Below, in pieces: positions 1 through 8,200 of a stretch of DNA of 10,055 nucleotides. A program made the translations under genes and the position numbers. The notes under the pieces were generated by a model, which did no database searches, was not told where the DNA came from, and was given only the letters and a program-made list of their open reading frames with translations. How positions within the stretch are numbered: the first letter of the stretch is position 1; the number at the start of each line of letters is the position of its first letter. The DNA is from Sphingobacteriales bacterium (lineage in GTDB: Bacteria > Bacteroidota > Bacteroidia > Chitinophagales > Chitinophagaceae): the NCBI GenBank assembly GCA_024640385.1, contig JAHEFC010000121.1, forward strand, positions 1-10,055, given 5' to 3'.

Positions 1-706
1 TATTTTGTGCTCCCTCATTCCTGTCCGTATTGATGTCGCCGGGAAGAGGTGCAGAAGCTGACCATCCTCCTGAAGGCAGGGCATCTGCTCCAAAAAAATC
101 TTCGTTATAAAAATTTATCTGCCTGGTAAATACCAATTGCTTACCGTCGATGGTCAAAGACGGAAAATATTCAGGGAATCTGCTGTTCACACTGTCTCCC
201 AGGTTCTTTGGTGCAAATACATAGTTTCCTGCAGGATGCTCCTTTCCATAGTTCACTGCAAACTCATAACTTTTCCTCCTGTATTCCGCCGCCTTCCTGC
301 TTTTTTCTCCCAGGGTGGGATCCATAACAAAATCATCTACGGCTGCCAGTGCTTTTTCAAATTCGCCGATGCCTGCAAGATTGATCGAATAGGGAAGTTT
401 GTAATCGTGTGTGTAGACTGAATCCAGCGCAAATGCTTTCTCGTAGTCCTGCACCGCATTTTTGTGGTTTCTCAATTCACCGTTTATGCCTGCCCGGGAC
501 AAGTACGCATCAACAAAATTTTTATCAGTTGCTATCGCCTGGTCAAGCGCCAGGATGGCATCCTGGTATTTGCCTTCTTCAGCTTTCTGGATGGCCAGTT
601 CATAAATGGTCTTTGCCTTTTTATTGATCTTGTCAGGGTTGTATTTCTGGGCAAGCGTTATAAAACCCATAAATAAACAGGCCGTAAATAGTATAAGTGA
701 CTTCAT
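1..706 (-). CDS. Secreted TPR/PD40 (OmpA-type?) envelope protein, 3' part missing
   Basis: The gene starts at the ATG complementary to 704-706 and stays open to the window edge, giving the first 235 residues. Residues 1-19 (MKSLILFTACLFMGFITLA) form a signal peptide with likely cleavage before Q20, so the product is exported. Residues about 30-150 are helical with TPR spacing: 'AEEGKYQDAILALDQAIATD' near 42-61, then a second repeat around 62-95 and a third around 108-125. From about residue 178 a PD40 beta-propeller motif begins ('YFPSLTIDGKQLVFTR'). Signal peptide, TPR, then PD40 is the N-terminal order of many Bacteroidota envelope proteins that end in an OmpA peptidoglycan-binding domain, including the type IX secretion component PorE. 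The OmpA part would lie outside the window, so this assignment is inferred. Paralogues of this architecture are common, so PorE itself cannot be claimed. The gene lies downstream of queE across a repeat-filled 152-nt gap. Confidence 0.85.
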   Translation of the reverse strand, partial: MKSLILFTACLFMGFITLAQKYNPDKINKKAKTIYELAIQKAEEGKYQDAILALDQAIATDKNFVDAYLSRAGINGELRNHKNAVQDYEKAFALDSVYTHDYKLPYSINLAGIGEFEKALAAVDDFVMDPTLGEKSRKAAEYRRKSYEFAVNYGKEHPAGNYVFAPKNLGDSVNSRFPEYFPSLTIDGKQLVFTRQINFYNEDFFGADALPSGGWSASAPLPGDINTDRNEGAQN

Positions 707-710
707 CGGT

Positions 711-856
711 AATTGGCTAATTGACTAATTAGCTAATTAGCTAATTAATGATTGGCTAATTAACGAATAATCGCAGTGGTGTATTGTTTTTTTCTATTGT
801 AAATGAAAGTATTAACTAAGAATTAGCCAATTAGCAAATGAGCCAATCAGCCAATT
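711..856. repeat. 8-nt-periodic AT-rich tandem repeat arranged as a long inverted repeat
   Basis: The left arm, 711-746, is built of 8-nt units: AATTGGCT, AATTGACT, AATTAGCT, AATTAGCT, then AATT. The right arm, 821-856, read on the minus strand is AATTGGCT, GATTGGCT, CATTTGCT, AATTGGCT, AATT. The two 36-nt arms are complementary at 31 of 36 positions and enclose a 74-nt middle part, which holds one more core copy (ATTGGCTAATT at 751-761). The element fills nearly all of the 152-nt gap between the queE stop (859) and the start of the TPR gene (706). Transcribed from the queE side it could fold into a long AU-rich hairpin just upstream of the TPR start codon. It is not a CRISPR: the period is 8 nt and there are no unique spacers. 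No coding function is seen. Role and mobility are unknown. Confidence 0.85.
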
Positions 857-858
857 CT

Positions 859-1467
859 TCAGGGAACATGAATATACTTATGCATCTGCAGAGAAAACTC
901 CCACTGTGGATGCCGCTTGATATAGTCTATGATCAGGGGAGTCATTTCCTCCGCTTTGCTCCATTCCGGCTGCAGATAGAGTTTGCATGAGGGGCTTACC
1001 AGGGTTTCATATTTTTCCGCCCAGGCGAAATCTGTCTTGTTGAAGATCACCACTTTGAGTTCATCGGCGTATGGCATGACTTCCGGGAGTGGGGACTTGA
1101 ATTTTTTGGGAGATACGCAGATCCAGTCTGGCTTACCGCTGATGGGATATGCTCCGGATGTTTCAATATGAACTTTCAGTTCTTTACCGTGCAGGGCCTG
1201 GATCAACGGATCAAGATCGTACATAAATGGTTCACCGCCAGTGATCACTACAATTCTTGCCGGTGTAGAAAGCACTTGGAAAACAATGTCTTCAACACTG
1301 CTGAGAGGATGTTTGTCTTTATCCCAGCTTTCTTTTACATCACACCATACGCATCCCACATCGCAACCTGCCAGCCGGATAAAATAAGCCGCTTTGCCCT
1401 GGTGATAGCCCTCGCCCTGGATGGTATAGAACTGCTCCATCAGGGGGTATGTTATGGATGCACTCAT
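859..1467 (-). CDS. queE: 7-carboxy-7-deazaguanine synthase, radical SAM enzyme
   Basis: QueE converts 6-carboxy-5,6,7,8-tetrahydropterin to 7-carboxy-7-deazaguanine, the ring-contraction step on the way to preQ0 and queuosine in tRNA. It is a cytosolic enzyme that uses S-adenosylmethionine, a [4Fe-4S] cluster and Mg2+. The 202-residue product has the cluster motif CxxxCxxC at C35, C39 and C42 ('[10 protein letters not shown]'), preceded by the family's '[10 protein letters not shown]' at 11-20. A TGGEP motif (76-80) for SAM binding follows, and the C terminus ends '[11 protein letters not shown]' as in other QueE proteins. Length is near the family's usual range. The start ATG overlaps the folD stop as ATGA, pointing to translational coupling. 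No other queuosine gene (queC, queD, queF) is in the window. Both pathways use pterins derived from GTP, which may explain the pairing with folD, but that link is an inference. Confidence 0.95.
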   Translation of the reverse strand: MSASITYPLMEQFYTIQGEGYHQGKAAYFIRLAGCDVGCVWCDVKESWDKDKHPLSSVEDIVFQVLSTPARIVVITGGEPFMYDLDPLIQALHGKELKVHIETSGAYPISGKPDWICVSPKKFKSPLPEVMPYADELKVVIFNKTDFAWAEKYETLVSPSCKLYLQPEWSKAEEMTPLIIDYIKRHPQWEFSLQMHKYIHVP

Positions 1468-2345
1468 TTTTTGTTCCTCAGCAGGCAGGCTTTATAGGTA
1501 TTCATAAGTAAGGCGGCAATGGTCATGGGACCCACTCCGCCGGGCACCGGTGTGATATAGCTGCATTTTTCAGCTACAGATGCAAAATCTACATCGCCCT
1601 TGATCGCGAACCCGGATTTTTTTGAAGGATCTTCCACTCTTGTTATGCCAACATCGATCACAACAGCGCCTTCTTTCACCATGTCGGCTTTCAGGAATTC
1701 AGGCCTGCCCAGGGCAGCAACAATGATATCTGCCTGCAGGCAGATATCTTTAAGATTATGAGTATGTGAATGGCAAACAGTGACCGTACAGTTCCCCGGG
1801 TAGTCATTCCTGTTGAGTAGTATGCTGATGGGACGCCCCACAATATTACTGCGCCCGATCACCACGGCATGTTTCCCTTTTGTTTCAATGCCATAGTGTT
1901 CGATCATAAGCAAGATCCCATATGGCGTGGCGGGATAAAATGCAGGCAGCCCCTGCACCATCCTCCCCACAGATTCAGGATGAAATCCGTCAACATCTTT
2001 ATCTGCTGATATGGTGTCGATCACCACTTGTTCCGAAATATGTTTTGGAAGCGGCAACTGGACCAGGATGCCATCCACATCATCATTATCATTAAGTGTT
2101 GTGATCTCTTTGAGTAGGTCTTGCTGCGAAACTGCGGCATCCATGCGGATCAGGGTTGACGTAAAGCCAACTTCTCCGCATGACTTCACTTTAGAAGCCA
2201 CATAGGTTTCACTGGCGCCATTGTTGCCTACCAGGATCGCCGCCAGGTGCGGTTTCTTCATGCCACTGGCTTCAAGTTCCTGAACCTTTTTCCTGAGGTC
2301 GTCTTTTACGGCCTGGGAAACCAGTTTTCCATCCATGATTTTCAT
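1464..2345 (-). CDS. folD: Bifunctional methylene-THF dehydrogenase / methenyl-THF cyclohydrolase
   Basis: FolD interconverts 5,10-methylene-THF, 5,10-methenyl-THF and 10-formyl-THF in the cytosol, supplying one-carbon units for purine and formyl-Met synthesis. The 293-residue length is typical. Family signatures appear in order: '[11 protein letters not shown]' with catalytic Y48 and K52; 'VQLPLP' with Q96; '[14 protein letters not shown]' with D119 and the FHP turn; 'PATPYGI' at 138-143; the dinucleotide-binding '[11 protein letters not shown]' at 162-172; and '[13 protein letters not shown]' at 268-280. All expected active-site positions are present, so the enzyme should be functional. The start used is the upstream ATG at 2343-2345; M4 (ATG at 2334-2336, 'MDGK') is an alternative, because a TAnnTTTG promoter box ends only 4 nt before the first ATG. 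The stop overlaps the queE start (ATGA), making folD-queE a two-gene unit. Confidence 0.97.
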   Translation of the reverse strand: MKIMDGKLVSQAVKDDLRKKVQELEASGMKKPHLAAILVGNNGASETYVASKVKSCGEVGFTSTLIRMDAAVSQQDLLKEITTLNDNDDVDGILVQLPLPKHISEQVVIDTISADKDVDGFHPESVGRMVQGLPAFYPATPYGILLMIEHYGIETKGKHAVVIGRSNIVGRPISILLNRNDYPGNCTVTVCHSHTHNLKDICLQADIIVAALGRPEFLKADMVKEGAVVIDVGITRVEDPSKKSGFAIKGDVDFASVAEKCSYITPVPGGVGPMTIAALLMNTYKACLLRNKK

Positions 2346-2349
2346 GGCG

Positions 2350-2357
2350 CAAATTTA
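2350..2357 (-). promoter_or_regulatory. Candidate Bacteroidota -7 box for folD-queE
   Basis: On the minus strand this reads TAAATTTG, an exact match to the Bacteroidota -7 consensus TAnnTTTG. No TTG is found at the expected -33 spacing; the nearest triplet, 19 nt upstream, is ATG. The box ends 4 nt before the annotated folD ATG, so the transcript would be leaderless or would start inside the first codons. This is a pattern match only. Confidence 0.4.
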
Positions 2358-2416
2358 GGCAGGAAAATACCAGCAGCATTTGTTTTTTTTCCCATGGAAT
2401 CGGCCTGGGCCGGGCT

Positions 2417-2424
2417 TAAGTTTG
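2417..2424 (+). promoter_or_regulatory. Candidate Bacteroidota -7 box for the barrel/HhH operon
   Basis: The sequence TAAGTTTG matches TAnnTTTG exactly and lies 4 nt before the ATG at 2429. The triplet 20 nt upstream is ATG rather than the TTG expected at -33, so the match is partial. As on the opposite strand, transcription from this box would leave almost no leader, or would favour one of the downstream in-frame Met codons (2438, 2441). The TAA in the box is also an in-frame stop, so the reading frame cannot extend further upstream. Confidence 0.4.
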
Positions 2425-2428
2425 CTTC

Positions 2429-3220
2429 ATGGTGCGGATGATGTTGGTGGGGATGTGGATGGTTTCAACTGCGAATGCCCAATGGGCCCATTCGAATATG
2501 TTGGCCGGGTCGGCAGGACTAAGCGGGTATAAGAACATGTTCTGGGGGATATCCGCTTACCCCGCCGCCATGCGGGGAAGCGCCCCGGGTATCGGTTTTT
2601 TTGGAGAAAAGCGGTACATGACGGACCTGTCTTATTTTGACCTTGCCTTTGCCGGTGATATATCCGGGCAGCCCTTCCTGATCCGGTTGATCCGGGAAGG
2701 CAACACAAACTTCTCTACTACAGCTGGCTCCCTGGCCCTCAGCAAAAAAATCAGTGAACAGATCTCCATTGCGCTGAAGCCGGGGTATGCATTCAGCATG
2801 GCAAAAGGATATGGGAACAAGGGTCAGCCCACTGCTGGTATAGGAGTGCTGTTTCGCCTGAACAGCAGGTTGAAGTGGGGATTGCAGGCTGATGGAGTAA
2901 GTGTTTTTTTTGCAAAGGGACCGGGAGAGCATTTTATTGTGAGAACAGGTATGGGATATATGGTGTCTGATCTGGCTTTCCTCAGTTTTGAAATTGTAAA
3001 GGAACAAGGTCATCCTGTTTATTCGATAGCCGGCATGCACTATGTATTCCTTGAACAAATGCACGCAATTTTCGGTTATTCGTTTCAGTTATCAACGGCT
3101 TCATTCAACCTGGGATATCGGTATGCCGGTATTGATCTTGGCATTTCTGCTGTTTATCATCTTTCTCTCGGAGCCAGTGCAGGCATTTCCATCGGGTTTC
3201 AATTTAAAAGCAGCGAATGA
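2429..3220 (+). CDS. Predicted outer-membrane beta-barrel protein, unknown function
   Basis: I do not recognise a named family. The 263-residue product begins with a short hydrophobic stretch ending in 'STANA', so a signal peptide with cleavage after A17 is likely. The mature part is rich in Gly, Tyr, Phe and Ser with alternating polar and hydrophobic residues in short strands, for example 'ISIALKPGYAFSMAKGYG', 'LKWGLQADGVSVFFA', 'SFNLGYRYAGIDLGISAVYHL' and 'GASAGISIGFQFKSSE', as expected for an outer-membrane barrel. Overall it recalls small PorV/PorP-like barrel proteins, but no diagnostic motif supports that name. The N terminus is ambiguous: Met codons occur at residues 1, 4, 5, 9 and 11, and an in-frame stop at 2417-2419 limits extension. 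Its stop overlaps the next gene's start (ATGA), so the two products are probably made together and may act together at the outer membrane. Confidence 0.75.
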   Translation: MVRMMLVGMWMVSTANAQWAHSNMLAGSAGLSGYKNMFWGISAYPAAMRGSAPGIGFFGEKRYMTDLSYFDLAFAGDISGQPFLIRLIREGNTNFSTTAGSLALSKKISEQISIALKPGYAFSMAKGYGNKGQPTAGIGVLFRLNSRLKWGLQADGVSVFFAKGPGEHFIVRTGMGYMVSDLAFLSFEIVKEQGHPVYSIAGMHYVFLEQMHAIFGYSFQLSTASFNLGYRYAGIDLGISAVYHLSLGASAGISIGFQFKSSE

Positions 3221-5130
3221 GGGTGTTGATACTGTTTTTATTCGGATGGCAGGGGTTGTATGCCCAGGAAGAGGAAATGATCAGGGTGCTGGAAGATCAG
3301 GCCGGCCAGGAGGAAGTGAAAGAAGTTGAGGAAGATCTGCAGCAGCTCCGGTCTATTTCGCTGATGCCCGTCAACCTGAATACCGCAGCACCGGAAGACC
3401 TGGCAGTATTTCCCTTTCTTACCGCCTTGCAAATAGAGCAATTCATTCAATACCGAAAATTTGCGGGTGATCTCGTAGATGCCAGGGAACTCCAGGCTGT
3501 TCCGGGTTGGACCGCCGCAACAGTGCGGAAGATCATTCCATATGTCACTGTCCGGGAGTCAGTTTCCTTACAGTCAACACTAACCGAAGATCTTCGAAAA
3601 GGAAAACAACAGGTTTTGTTCCGGACCGCCTTGTCGCGGAATGCGGGTGTGCTTTTGCGTTACCAGTTCAGTTCCCCGCACCTGCAATTTGGCATGAATA
3701 CAGAAAAAGATGCCGGGGAGCGTTTCTGGCAGGGGAGTAAAGGCATTTCCTATTTATCGGCTCACATCATGCTGAAGAATCTGGGAATAATAAAAACACT
3801 GATCATCGGGGATTTTATCCTGAACATAGGTCAGGGCCTTATGGTCTGGCAGGGCAGGGCAGTTCGTAAAACAGCCATGCCGATCATGATAAAAAGGCAA
3901 CTGCCTGTTCTCCAGCCCTACAGGTCAAACGATGAGAACAGGTATTTTAAGGGAGCCGCCATTCAGCTGTCGGGGAGGAAAACAGAATATGCATTCTATG
4001 CGTCCCTGAACAGGCTGGATGCCAACACTAAAATCGACAGTATGTCAAATGCGGCCTATGTGACCTCATTTTTAAATACCGGTTATCACAGGGATGCAGA
4101 TGAGTTGGCTGATAAGAATGCGGTAGCAGATTTTTCCGCAGGTGCAGTTTCAACATATAATTATAAGCGTTTGCGCATTGGAGTTAGTTCTGTATTTCAT
4201 TCTTTTTCCCTGCCCGTCATCAGGGCACAGGAGGCTTACAATCTTTTTGCAATGAGGGGTAAGAACCTGTTGAATACGGGGTTGAATTATCATTATACGG
4301 TGCGGAACCTGCATGTTTTTGGAGAGTTCGCGGTAGACGGGGAAGGGGATCCTGCCCTGGTTCAGGGATTGATGCTTGCGGCCGACCCCAAGCTCGATCT
4401 TTCCCTGGCCCTGAGAAAGGTCAGCCGTGGATACCGTTCTTTTTTCGCCAATGCCTTTACTGAATCTTCGGAACCCATGAACGAGGAAGGAGTTTATACT
4501 GGATTGAGCCTCCGGTTGGGTTCAAAACTAACCCTGGATGCCTATGCTGATCATTATCGCTTCCCCTGGCTAAGGTACCGTGTGGATGCCCCCAGTTCAG
4601 GTCGGGATTATATGGTGCAGTTCAGTTATAAGCCAGAAAAACGAACGGCTATCTATATTAGGTACAGAGCTGAAGTAAAATCGCAGACTTCCGGATCCGG
4701 CATGCTGAAAACGGTTAAAGAACAGAGCAGGTATTCCGCAAGATTCCATCTTGAGCATCGCATTGACCCTGCCTGGGAATGGCGTTTCAGGCTGGAATTC
4801 AATGGGTTAGGTAGCAGGGATGAGGCGCCGGAGACGGGTTTTATCATGTATTCAGACCTATTTTGGCGTCCGGCCCTGAAGCCGTTCTCATTTAATATGC
4901 GGTTGATGGCATGTGAAACAAGTAGTTATGAATCAAGGATATATGCTTATGAAAATGATGTCATGTTTTATAACATCGTACCTGCCGTCTATGGGAAATA
5001 CGGGCGGGCCTATGTTAATATAAGTATGGATATCTCGGCCAGGCTGGCCATGTTTATCAAAATCGCTAAAAATTTTCCGAATTTTCGCGGAGAATGGCTG
5101 TCAAGAGTTCAATTTATCTACTCATTTTAA
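3217..5130 (+). CDS. ComEA-like helix-hairpin-helix protein with predicted outer-membrane barrel
   Basis: This 637-residue product has a signal peptide (residues 1-16, 'MRVLILFLFGWQGLYA', cleavage before Q17) and then an acidic, Glu-rich helical stretch (17-47). Residues 52-112 form a double helix-hairpin-helix module of the ComEA type: 'VNLNTAAPEDLAVFPFL', 'IEQFIQYRKFAG', 'ARELQAVPGWTAATVRKIIPYV'. The rest, about 115-637, consists of repeated amphipathic strands with Arg/Tyr-rich ends and closes with '...VQFIYSF', whose C-terminal Phe is typical of outer-membrane barrels. ComEA-type modules bind DNA in competence proteins, but here the module sits on a barrel-like protein. Similar ~650-residue Bacteroidota proteins exist as I recall, without an established role. 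The first hairpin lacks the usual Gly-hydrophobic-Gly turn ('FPFLTALQ'), so DNA binding is not certain. The ATG overlaps the stop of the upstream barrel gene. A DNA-uptake role is only a hypothesis. Confidence 0.85.
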   Translation: MRVLILFLFGWQGLYAQEEEMIRVLEDQAGQEEVKEVEEDLQQLRSISLMPVNLNTAAPEDLAVFPFLTALQIEQFIQYRKFAGDLVDARELQAVPGWTAATVRKIIPYVTVRESVSLQSTLTEDLRKGKQQVLFRTALSRNAGVLLRYQFSSPHLQFGMNTEKDAGERFWQGSKGISYLSAHIMLKNLGIIKTLIIGDFILNIGQGLMVWQGRAVRKTAMPIMIKRQLPVLQPYRSNDENRYFKGAAIQLSGRKTEYAFYASLNRLDANTKIDSMSNAAYVTSFLNTGYHRDADELADKNAVADFSAGAVSTYNYKRLRIGVSSVFHSFSLPVIRAQEAYNLFAMRGKNLLNTGLNYHYTVRNLHVFGEFAVDGEGDPALVQGLMLAADPKLDLSLALRKVSRGYRSFFANAFTESSEPMNEEGVYTGLSLRLGSKLTLDAYADHYRFPWLRYRVDAPSSGRDYMVQFSYKPEKRTAIYIRYRAEVKSQTSGSGMLKTVKEQSRYSARFHLEHRIDPAWEWRFRLEFNGLGSRDEAPETGFIMYSDLFWRPALKPFSFNMRLMACETSSYESRIYAYENDVMFYNIVPAVYGKYGRAYVNISMDISARLAMFIKIAKNFPNFRGEWLSRVQFIYSF

Positions 5131-5260
5131 AATTATTCGAAATTGTTGCAGCAGATTAGAAAATCCTTGTGTCATAGAAAAAGGTTTTGGAATGTTAAGG
5201 AATTTAACAATTTTTTCATTTCTTCGCCTCTTCTTCAAAATAAAACCAAAAACGAACAAC
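5131..5260 (+). promoter_or_regulatory. Leader region of the SusC/SusD operon with weak promoter match
   Basis: This 130-nt AT-rich gap separates the HhH gene from the SusC gene. A possible -7 box is TTTCTTCG at 5219-5226, a two-mismatch relative of TAnnTTTG, with TTA 21 nt upstream (5195-5197) in place of TTG. A short inverted repeat (GTTAA, 5-nt spacer, TTAAC) spans 5194-5208 next to it and could be an operator, though it is small enough to occur by chance. No convincing terminator follows the HhH stop, so readthrough from the upstream operon is possible. Confidence 0.3.
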
Positions 5261-8200
5261 ATGAGAAAAATTCTGACACTTATGACGGTGTTCGTCCTGA
5301 TGTGTGTTTTGGCTATTGGTCAAACACGCACAATCACCGGAAAGGTCAAAACTGACAAAGGGGAGATTCTTCCTTTTGCCACTGTTACCGTAAAAGGTAC
5401 AACCCGCACTGTTACAGCAGATGCAAATGGTAATTTCAGCATTGAAGCAAAAACAGGAGATGTGCTTCAGGTTTCGTCAGCAGGACAGAAACCGATTGAT
5501 CTTGTGCTTGGTGCAGGAAATACGATCGAAGTGACTCTTGGTGCCGCTAATGCCCAGTTGGAAGAGGTAGTGGTCACTGCCCAGGGTATCCGCCGCCGCC
5601 CGAAAGAATTGGGATATTCTGTTGCCAAAGTGAGCAGCGACGACATCATGGTTGGTCGTTCTCCCCAATTGGCCCAGAGCCTTTCCGGTAAGGTATCCGG
5701 TCTGGCAGTTTATAACGTTAACAATTCAGTGGATCCATCAGTAAAGATCACACTTCGTGGTTACAGGTCAATGACCGGTAATAACGATGCGCTGCTGGTG
5801 ATCGATGGTGTTCCCCAGCCGGGTTCACAAACCATGCTTTCCCTGCTCAACCCTAACGATATTGAAAGCATCAGCGTACTGAAAGGCGGCCAGGCAGGTA
5901 CGCTCTATGGTTCTGCCGGTGTGAATGGTGCCCTGGTTATCACTACCAAGAGGGGTGCAAAGGGTAAAGCCCGTGTTACTTTCAGCAACGCTACTAACAT
6001 TGAAGAGATCAGTTTTCTTCCAGACTTCCAGGATAAGTATGGCAGTGGTTCTCACTATGCCACTGGTTATGGCCAGGCAGGTTACAAAACCGATTACCTG
6101 GAGCGTATGAAAGACAACTGGCGCCCATTTGAAAACCAGCAGTATGGTGATGCATTCAACGGTGAGATGCGTATCATCGGCCGCCAGTTGGAAGATGGTT
6201 CTCAGAACATCATTCCTTATTCAGCCATAAGCGGAGAGCGTAAAAGGATTTGGAATACTGGTATAACCATGAATAACCAGATCTCAGTTGAAGGTGGTGC
6301 CGATAATAGTAATTATCGCCTTTCTTTCGAAAATAATCGTGCTGAAGGCGTGGTTCCCAATGATAAGAGCAACAGAACTGGTGTGAGGTTTGCTGCAGGC
6401 ACTGAAGCAGGTCGATTGACCGCCAGGTTCAATGCTGCCTATATTCAGCAGAATTTCGATCGTACCACTTTTGACTTCTATTTTGAATCACTGAACCAGG
6501 CTGCGCATATTCCTTTGAGCCAGTACAGGGATTGGAGGAACAACAAGTTCGCCAATCCGAATGGGTTCTATAACGACTATTACAACAACCCTTATTTCAG
6601 GTTGGATAACGACAGGCAGAATTACAGTGACGCCAATATCAGCGGTTCAGTTGACCTTGGATTCAAGATCAACAAATGGCTGAACCTGACTGATCAGATA
6701 GGTGTTCAGAACAATACCAGGAACAGGAAAAATACGGTTGGTCAGTTTATTTATTCAGACTGGGCCAAAAATGATGCCTTTGTTCCATCACCATGGGAGT
6801 GGGCAAATGACTATGATGGTATAGACCGCGCAGGAACTAATATCCTGGGTAGTGTTTATGACGCCATTAGTACAGAGAACATTATCAATAATGAATTGAG
6901 GTTAAACGCAGAACACGATTTTGGAGATTTCAATACCCGTGGTCTGATTGGTTTCAACGTTTACCAGCGTAAAACCAAACTGGTGGAAGTTTCTTCAGGT
7001 TCAATCGTTGTTCCAGATGTGTACAACGTTTCTAACCGCCAGGGTGAACTCGGTGGTGGTGAAGCCAATACAACTGAAAGGAAATATGGCTATTATGCCA
7101 ACGGTAGTGTAGGCTGGAGGGATATGATCTTCGTAGAAGGTTCTTTCCGTTACGATTTCACCTCTCGTTTCTACAAAGACTATCGTGCTTCAAACCTTTA
7201 TTCATATCCATACTATGGATTTGACGTAAGCTTTATCCTGACCCAGGCCTTCCCGGCACTTAAAGGAGATATCCTGAACTATGCCAAGTTAAGGGGTGGT
7301 TGGAACAAGAACGGTAACGATAACATCGCATTATATGGTCTTGATCCTACCTTCAGTAACGGTCCCGGATTTCCATATGGTAATACCGTTGGTCTGACTG
7401 TTGGTGATATTCTTCCGGATCCAAACCTTAAGCCTGAGTTCGTATACTCTTATGAATTTGGTGGTGAATTCCAGTTCCTGAAGAACAGGGTGAATCTCGA
7501 CCTTACCTATTACAATCAGCGCAGTGAAGGTCAGGTGCTTACAGTGAAGATTCCTAATACTACAGGTTACAGCAACCTCAGGGTAAACGTTGGTAATACC
7601 AAGAACTGGGGTTATGAAGCTGACCTTCGTGTAGCCATACTCAGGTCTAAGAACATGAGCTGGGATATCAGCGCCCGTTATTCATTCAATGATAACAAAG
7701 TGACGCAACTGTTCCAGGGTGTTGATCAGTTCGTACTTGGTGGCTATTCATATGCCAGCACTTACGTGATCAAGGATCAGGCCTTCCCGATCCTGAGAAC
7801 CACTTCTTATATCCGTGATGCTGCTACTGACAGGGTGCTGGTGAATAAAGGAAATGGTTATCCTATCACTGGTCCATTGAAAAGTATGGGTCGCACCATT
7901 CCCAAGCATATCCTCGGTTGGGGAACTACTTTCCGCTGGAAGCAACTTAGCCTTGCTACAAACTTTGAATACCGCGGTGGTAATGTGATGTTCTCACAGA
8001 TCGGCCGTGATATGACTTTCACTGGCGCAGGCAAGTGGACTGAAGACCGCACACCACATGTATTCCCTAACAGTGCATACGACGATGGTACCGGTAAGAT
8101 CGTGCCTAACACAGATGTTCAGGCACAGGAAGCTGAGTATTCACTTTGGGTGGATTACTATCGTCAGATCGCAGAGAACTTTGTTACCAAAGCATGGTTC

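Noticed and set aside
137..676. Plus-strand reading frames of 70-94 residues at the left edge
   Set aside because: They lie antisense to the TPR/PD40 gene, overlap each other in different frames and have no recognisable features.
800..835. Promoter for the TPR/PD40 gene inside the repeat
   Set aside because: On the minus strand TACTTTCA with TTG triplets 16 or 23 nt upstream resembles TTG-TAnnTTTG, but the box has two mismatches and the TTGs come from the repeat units themselves, so the support is too weak.
711..856. CRISPR array
   Set aside because: Repeat units are 8 nt, contiguous and partly inverted, with no unique spacers and no cas genes nearby.
2519..3064. 181-residue minus-strand reading frame opposite the barrel gene
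   Set aside because: It is a shadow of the plus-strand gene: it shows no family motif or coherent domain, while the plus frame has a signal peptide, barrel strands and operon coupling.
5131..5160. Terminator after the HhH gene
   Set aside because: Only the short TTCGAA palindrome is present; there is no GC-rich stem followed by a T run.
5192..5260. Upstream ATG extending SusC by 23 residues
   Set aside because: The extension (MLRNLTIF...KTNN) precedes a complete signal peptide that begins at 5261, and it overlaps the likely promoter and leader. A start at 5261 fits the family better.
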